Origin: Benincasa hispida
Lineage: Eukaryota > Streptophyta > Magnoliopsida > Cucurbitales > Cucurbitaceae
Assembly (NCBI RefSeq): GCF_009727055.1
Contig: NC_052351.1
Span: 6,030,183-6,094,182, forward strand
Direction of reading: 5' to 3'
DNA length: 64,000 nt
Position numbers and translations under genes: made by a program. Under the pieces are notes generated by a model that was given only the letters and a program-made list of their open reading frames with translations, had not been told where the DNA came from and searched no databases. The first letter of the stretch is position 1; every line of letters begins with the position of its first letter. Of this stretch, positions 58,701 to 64,000 are shown in pieces.

Positions 58701-59900
58701 AAATGTTATTTGTTACTGGATCATGTTTTTGTAGTTCCTTATATGAAACTTAATCTCGATTTCTTGTCTCATTGAACAAGGTTATATCGTCTCTTTTTCT
58801 AAGAGTAAAGTATTTATTTTTAAGAATGGGATGGAGATTGGTTTTGGTTCAATGGAAAATAACTTGTATGTAGTAAGGTCGTTAGTTATAAAAGCCTTGT
58901 TTAATACTAAAATGTTCAGTACAGCGACAACAGCTAAAAGACCAAAGGTTTCTTCTAAGGAAAACACTCACCTTTGGTATCTAAGGTTAGGTCACATCAA
59001 CCTCAATAGGATTGAGCAATTGATGAAATGTAGACTTCTAAAGAGTTTAGAAGAAAACTCATTGTTAGTGTGTGAATCATGCCTCGAAGGCAAGATGACT
59101 AAACGACCTTTTACTGGAAAAGTTACAGAGCCAAGGAAGCCTTGGAGCTTGTACATTCAAACCTTTGTGGTCCGATGAGTGTTAGAGCTCGAGGTGGGTA
59201 TGAATATTTCATCTTTTTCATAGATGATTATTCAAGGTACGGGTATCTATACCTAATGCAATGTAAGTCTGAAGCCTTTGACAAGTTCAAGGAGTATAAA
59301 GCTGAAGTTGAAAAGTTTTTCGGTAAGAAGATAAAAATACTACGATCTAATCGTGGTGGAAAGTATATGGACCTCCAATTCAAAAACTATATGATAGAAC
59401 ATGGAATTACGTCCCAACTCTTGGCCCCAAGTACACCTCAACAGAATGGTGTATCAAAAAAAAAAAGAAACAGAACCTTGTTAGACATGTTTCGGTCTAT
59501 GATGAGTTATGCTCATCTTCCAGACTCGTTTTAGAGTTTTGTAGTGGAGACTATATGTTATATTATGAACAACATTCCCTCAAAAGGTGTTTCATCTGAA
59601 ACACCTTTTGAGTTGTGGAGAGGCCGTAAAGGTAGTTTATGCCACTTTAGGATTTGGAGGGTGTCAAGCCCACGTGCTTGTGACTAACCCAAAGAAGTTG
59701 GAACCACGTTCGAAAGTTTTCCTTTTTGTAGACTGCCCTAGGGAAATGAGGGGTGGAGACTTCTATGATCCAAGTGAAAACAAAGTGTTTGTTTCTAAAA
59801 AAACTATCTTCTTAGAAGAAAACCACATCAAGGATCATAAACCATGAAGTAAGCTTGTTTTACGTGAGACTTCTAGTAAGATTAAGACTACTGAGGGTAC
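58701..59900 (+). pseudogene. A4 copia integrase with pre-integrase region
   Basis: Pre-integrase zinc region at 58831-59130 (HLWYLRLGHINLNRIEQL and LVCESCLEGKMTKRPF, keeping H and Cys residues), then the core at 59142-59534 with HSNLCGPMSVRARGGYEYF, FIDDYSRYGYLYLM and LRSNRGGKYMD. The expected second catalytic Asp is Asn (AAT at 59349-59351) and the following Glu is Lys, so the active site is lost by two G-to-A changes as well as by frame breaks. PQQNGVSKK at about 59440 is kept, with a stop at 59532. The C-part is at 59587-59847 with DPSENKVFVSKKTIFLEE. Frame changes near 59140 and 59640. Confidence 0.87.
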
Positions 59901-61182
59901 AACAAATGTTGTTGAACAGACTGACAAATCAACAAGAGTTGTTGAGGTTGGTTCATCTAGTCAACCATCTCAAGAGTTGAGATTGCCTCGACGTAGTGGG
60001 AGGGTTATAAACTCATCGGAATGCTACATAGGCTTAATTGAAGCCTAGAACGTCATTTCTAATGATGGGGTCGAGGATTCATTGTCTTATAAGCAAGCAA
60101 TGGAGGATGTTGACAAGGATGAGAGGATTAAAACCATGAACCAAAAAATGGAGTCTATGTACTTCAATAATGTCTGGGAACTTGTGGATCAGCCTGATGG
60201 GGTAAAACCTATTGAGTGTAAGTGGATCTACAAGGAAAAACAAGGTGTAGATGGAAAGGTGCAAACTTTTAAGGTTAGACTTGTGGCAAAGGGTTATACC
60301 CAGGTTGAGGGAGTGGACTATGAGGAAACTTTCTCACCTGTTGTCATGTTGAAGTCTATCATAATACTTCTGACAATAGCCACATTTTATGATTATGAGA
60401 CATGGCAAATGGACGTCAAGATTGCCTTTCTTAATGGTAATCTTGTGGAGACCATCTACATGGCTCAACCAGAGGGGTTCATAGTTCCAGATCAAGAGCA
60501 AAGTGTTTACAAGGTTAATAGGTCCATTTATGGGCTAAAACAAGCGTCTCAATCGTGGAAGATTAGATTTGCCAGTGCGGTCAAATCATTTGGCTTTGAT
60601 CAGAACGTTGATGAGCTTGTGTTTACAAGAAGATCATAAACAACTTAGTAGTTTTCCTGGTACTGTATGTGGATGATATTCTACTCATTAGGAATGACGT
60701 AGGGTTTTTTTTTACTAACATTAAGAAATGGCTAGCCGCCCAATTCAAAATGAAAGATTTGTGTGAGGCACATTATGTTCTAGGGATCGAGATTATTCGG
60801 GATCGTAAGAATAAGAGGTTAGCCTTGTCTCGACATCATACATTGATCAAATGTTAATCAGGTACAGGATGCAGGATTCCAAGAGGGGTTTGTTACCTTT
60901 CAGGCATGGAATCATTTTGTTTAAGGATCAATGTCCTAAGACACCTCAAGAGGTTGAGGAGATGAGAAGGATTCCCTATGCTTTAGCTGTTGGAAGCTTA
61001 ATGTATGCAATATTGTGTATCAGACCCAACATTTGCTATGCAGTAGGGATTGTTAGTCGTTACCAGTCCAATCCAGGATTAGATCACTGGATGGTGGTCA
61101 AGACGATCTTCAAGTGTCTTTGAAGAACAAGGGACTACATGCTCGTGTGTGGAGATAAGGATTTGATCTATGTTATTATACG
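59901..61182 (+). pseudogene. A4 copia reverse transcriptase
   Basis: RVT_2 domain at 60082-61123. Seen: WELVDQPDGVKPIECKWIYK (about 60178-60237), FKVRLVAKGYTQVEGVDYEE (about 60269-60328), [28 protein letters not shown] (about 60514-60560), the catalytic YVDD (60666-60677) and RRIPYALAVGSLMY (about 60967). The domain is open except for frame changes near 60630, 60850 and 61020. RNase H is missing beyond 61182. Confidence 0.87.
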
Positions 61183-61581
61183 TTTTCGGTCCCAATCATA
61201 TGTTTTCATGACATGTTGCTTGTGATTGTGCATTTGGTCACTACCCTACGTGAGAACTACTTACTGGGTATATTATGTACTCATCCTATATTTTTACAGA
61301 CTTTGTAGGTAAGAACACAGCGTAGAGGGCAGAGTTGGACGTCGCTCAAATGGCCAACCATCAAACTCACTATTATAGGCACATGCATTTTGTACCACCA
61401 CGCTAATGTTTTATGGATCCTGGTGTTTTGATAAATAAATTTCTAGATAGTTTTTCTATCTAATTAATAAAATTTAGATATGTTCTTTGAAATTTCAACC
61501 AAAACTCATCTCATGATAGAAAAGTCTAAGTATGCATGTCGTAGCAGTCGGATCATAAGGTTTAAGGATCCGGGCGTTACA
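61183..61581 (+). repeat. Possible Ty3/gypsy chromovirus LTR piece
   Basis: It ends CCGGGCGTTACA and contains TGGGTATATTATGTACTCAT (about 61266-61285), both reminiscent of Tekay/Del-type LTRs. No second LTR or coding part is present. Confidence 0.35.
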
Positions 61582-61755
61582 GATTCTCAACTTGAATTCA
61601 TTGAGCTACCAAGGAGACCTTATGGACCTATGGCTTGAAGCTCTAATGGTATATGAATAGCTGATTAAACTCTTTAGTCATGAGATCCATCATCTGTTAA
61701 CTGTCAAGCATTCCACTAAAGACCGACAGCTGCACTCTTCTCACTAAAGATATAT
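61582..61755 (-). repeat. A-family LTR fragment
   Basis: 174 bp matching 63789-63962, bounded by unrelated DNA on both sides. Confidence 0.8.
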
Positions 61756-62805
61756 TTCTTCACCTCATTAGTCATTGTTCTAACAACTCCATCCCCATAG
61801 ATACTTATGAAACAAAAGGACCAACTTTTATCGTGGATCAAGCACAATAGCTATAAACAACACTTTGTTCATCTTGTCAAGAGATTCCCAATACTTATCA
61901 AATTTCATTCTCATATTGGAAGCCATAGTATATATCACATTTTTCACATTTTGGCTCCAACCTATTAAACATCATTGAATCTCACAAAGTTCATGAAAAA
62001 ATGTACTAGAGGTGATACAAGTTGAGCCACAAACCTTCAATGTAAGATCGTAAAACATCTTCAAAAATTTGACAAATGTTCGAACATGGTTCCAATCGGC
62101 TAAGGCCGGTGGCCCTTTTCTTTTCTTTTCATTCTCATCTTCAGTAAAGTGATGTACAAAATCTTCATCCTCTTCTTCTAAGCATCTTTTCAAATTTTAA
62201 AGCATGATCAAGCATCAAATATGTTGAATTCCATCTTGTAAACACATCCAGACAAACAAGGGCTTTAGATTCAATCTTTTCATGCCCAAAGTAATCTAAA
62301 TTTTTTTTATTACTTAGGAGAATATCTAACATATGTTACAACATTTCGTAACTAACTATCGAATCATGCAATTCTTTCAATCCATCATTGATAATCAAGT
62401 TCATAATATGAGCACAACATCTCATATGCAAGAATTCACCATCCAAAATAAGGGACTTCCAAATCTTTAGTTTTCTCTTCATATATGAGATTGTTGAATC
62501 ATTTAAAGTTGCATTATCAATACCCCAATCCTATAAACAACATTCAATTACTTTACCAATTGTCTCTCCCTTATGATTAGGCACTTGACAAAAATTCAAT
62601 ATTCTTTTCTGTAAATTCCATTCAGAATCAACAAAATGTGCTGTAAGAATCATATAATTGATGTTCTGTAAGGAAGTCCAAGTATCTGTTGTTAGGCTCA
62701 CTCTTTGACCATTTTTTATTAAAGTTGATTTAAAAAAAAAATCATCTACATACAGTTGATAAATATCCCTAACAATTGTGATTCTTGAAGGAATGTCAAA
62801 CTTAG
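61756..62805 (-). pseudogene. hAT transposase relic (Ac/RICESLEEPER type)
   Basis: hAT transposases cut and paste DNA elements and some were domesticated in plants. Minus strand: KFDIPSRITIVRDIYQLY (from 62802), then VSLTTDTWTSLQNINYMILT (about 62700-62640), NFCQVPNHKGETIGK (about 62598-62555), GEFLHMRCCAHIMNLIINDG (about 62445-62390) and TRWNSTYLML (about 62245-62215). The open part 61972-62193 ends in STFFHELCEIQ. Missing: the N-terminal BED finger (cut by the LTR at 62806), about eight residues before DNATLNDS (62530), and the C-terminal dimerisation domain (cut at 61756). Several frame changes. The catalytic region around the insertion domain is partly present. Dead relic. Confidence 0.88.
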
Positions 62806-64000
62806 TGAAGGAAATCAGACATGAGGATTTCCATGAGCAACGGAATGATCATTCCAAAATTCCATTCGTATTTGAACATACACAATTACAATAAAGAAAT
62901 GGAAACTAACCGATCATACACAATACAAAATTATAGCATGCTTTCAATAAGATCAAGGGAAATCCCTCGATCACGAATGCTTGTTCAATCTCCAAGACTG
63001 CAACACACGAATGCTCGAACACAGGGACCGTAACACAACACAATCAATAGCCCACTCGAACACAACGATCTCCAAGATCACGAACCCAACGAACGGCCTC
63101 CAAAAACCTTGGAATACGTCGAGTTGAGTAAGACACCACCACAATGGCTACCTTGGTATTCTTGGTATGAGAATCCAGAAATGTGGGCTCATGTGGATTT
63201 GGTTAGACGAAGAGATTGGAGGAATGACAATCATGTAAACGATTGAGCAAGTGGGAGATGACAGAAGTCTATCGTATAGACGAATGTCTAAACTTTTAGC
63301 AAATGCTCCGTAATCGTATAGCAAAAGCTTCGTGATCGTTTAACTACAATCAGCTGAGTGAACTATTGAGTAGTGTCACTCTACGATCGTTTAGTCTCTT
63401 CAGCTATCGTTTAGTGAATCCTATTCACCTGACAGGGATCTGTGAGTGAGTTTCCGAGAATAGCAACTCTCACATCTACTAAAATTAGGAAAATATTTTT
63501 TTCTTTCATCTCACGGTTAGAGAAAAAGAGATAATTATCTAATAATGAATATTATTATAAATATATATGATAACCAACTTACCATATTATATTTATAACC
63601 TATAGTTTTAATATTTCATCTCATGAAACATATAAACCTAGCTCTTGTTCTATTTATGGTACTTAATGTAAATCTCATTTATATTAATCCTCCACTTGAT
63701 GTATCTCATACATCACACCGATCATATCATATATAATCGAATTTCTGCTTGTCAATTTGAACATTTCAAATCAACACCAAGAATTGATTCTCAACTTGAA
63801 TCCATTGAGCTACCAAGTGGACCATATGGACCTGTAGCTTGAAGCTCCAACGGTACGTGAATAACTGACTAAACTCTTTAGTCACAAGATCCACCATTTT
63901 TTAACTGTCAGACACTTCACTAAAGACCGACAGCTGTACTCTTCTTACTACAGATATATTTTGTGTCCATATCAACCAATCAATAGTGCGATAACCCTTC
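62806..64000 (-). repeat. A-family LTR (A5), runs off the window
   Basis: Starts (left) at the LTR end TTCCTTCA and matches 49116 onward, with the palindrome cluster at about 63230-63430. No primer-binding site follows the LTR end, so in this orientation it is a 3' LTR or a solo LTR. It is inserted in the hAT relic. Confidence 0.85.

Larger units (their letters stand above)
57592..61182 (+). mobile_element. Copia-type element A4, internal part only
   Basis: Plus-strand A-family internal region without LTRs: the last piece of the leader (57592-57984, matching 46550-46945 reversed), gag, protease, integrase and RT, ending in RNase H-proximal RT sequence at about 61182. Both ends abut unrelated LTR pieces. 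Confidence 0.85.

Overview
The window reads as repeat-rich nuclear DNA of a flowering plant, almost certainly a eudicot. The reasons are nested LTR retrotransposons of plant type (Ty1/copia elements with an initiator-Met primer-binding site; Ty3/gypsy elements of the Athila/Tat type with an Asp-tRNA-like primer-binding site and an env-like gene), a plant-only L-type lectin receptor kinase relic, a CACTA-like end, a hAT transposase relic and AT-rich spacers. The general look of the families suggests a cucurbit, but that is a guess. I found no intact host gene, no tRNA or rRNA gene and no CRISPR array. Family labels A, B, Ga and Gb and element labels A1-A5, B and G1-G2 are mine.

Left part (1-5452): the right end of a CACTA-like DNA transposon (to about 573), AT-rich spacer, a short decayed lectin receptor kinase piece (2521-3150), a possible MITE and microsatellites. 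Then comes a gag-only copia element, B (5453-15908, target-site duplication ACTAG/GCTAG). Its 5' LTR is split by part of a second copia element, A1 (5721-9350). Its internal region holds tandem leader repeats and one gag reading frame with three nonsense codons, and no pol.

Middle part (about 16480-54297): one old minus-strand Athila-like gypsy element, G2, opened by two large insertions. G1 (20838-34112, plus strand, perfect GATAC duplication) is a nearly complete 13.3-kb Athila-like element with gag, protease, RT-RNase H, integrase and an env-like gene behind its own promoter-like sequence. A2 (35259-51170, minus strand, duplication AACAC/AACGC) is a copia element that landed inside the G2 integrase. 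Its 3' LTR was opened again by remnants of another copia element (A3) and a gypsy LTR (Gb). The two G2 integrase halves (ending at 35258 and starting at 51176) abut across A2, which supports this order: G2 first, then A2 and G1.

Right part (54298-64000): a patchwork of broken LTRs (Ga, B, Gb), a decayed plus-strand copia internal region (A4, 57592-61182), a possible chromovirus LTR piece, a hAT transposase relic (61756-62805) and an A-family LTR running off the end.

Two defects are technical: a 10-N gap inside the 5' LTR of G1 with near-duplicate flanks, and three exact Nextera mate-pair junction adapters inside the G1 integrase (27540-27721). The most interesting biological signals are arrays of GATC-centred palindromes on both sides of the primer-binding site in every A-family copy with enough sequence, a promoter-like block in front of the env-like gene of G1, paired 44-bp motifs and repeated polypurine tracts in the 3' noncoding part of both Athila-like elements, and a conserved hairpin at the start of their LTRs.
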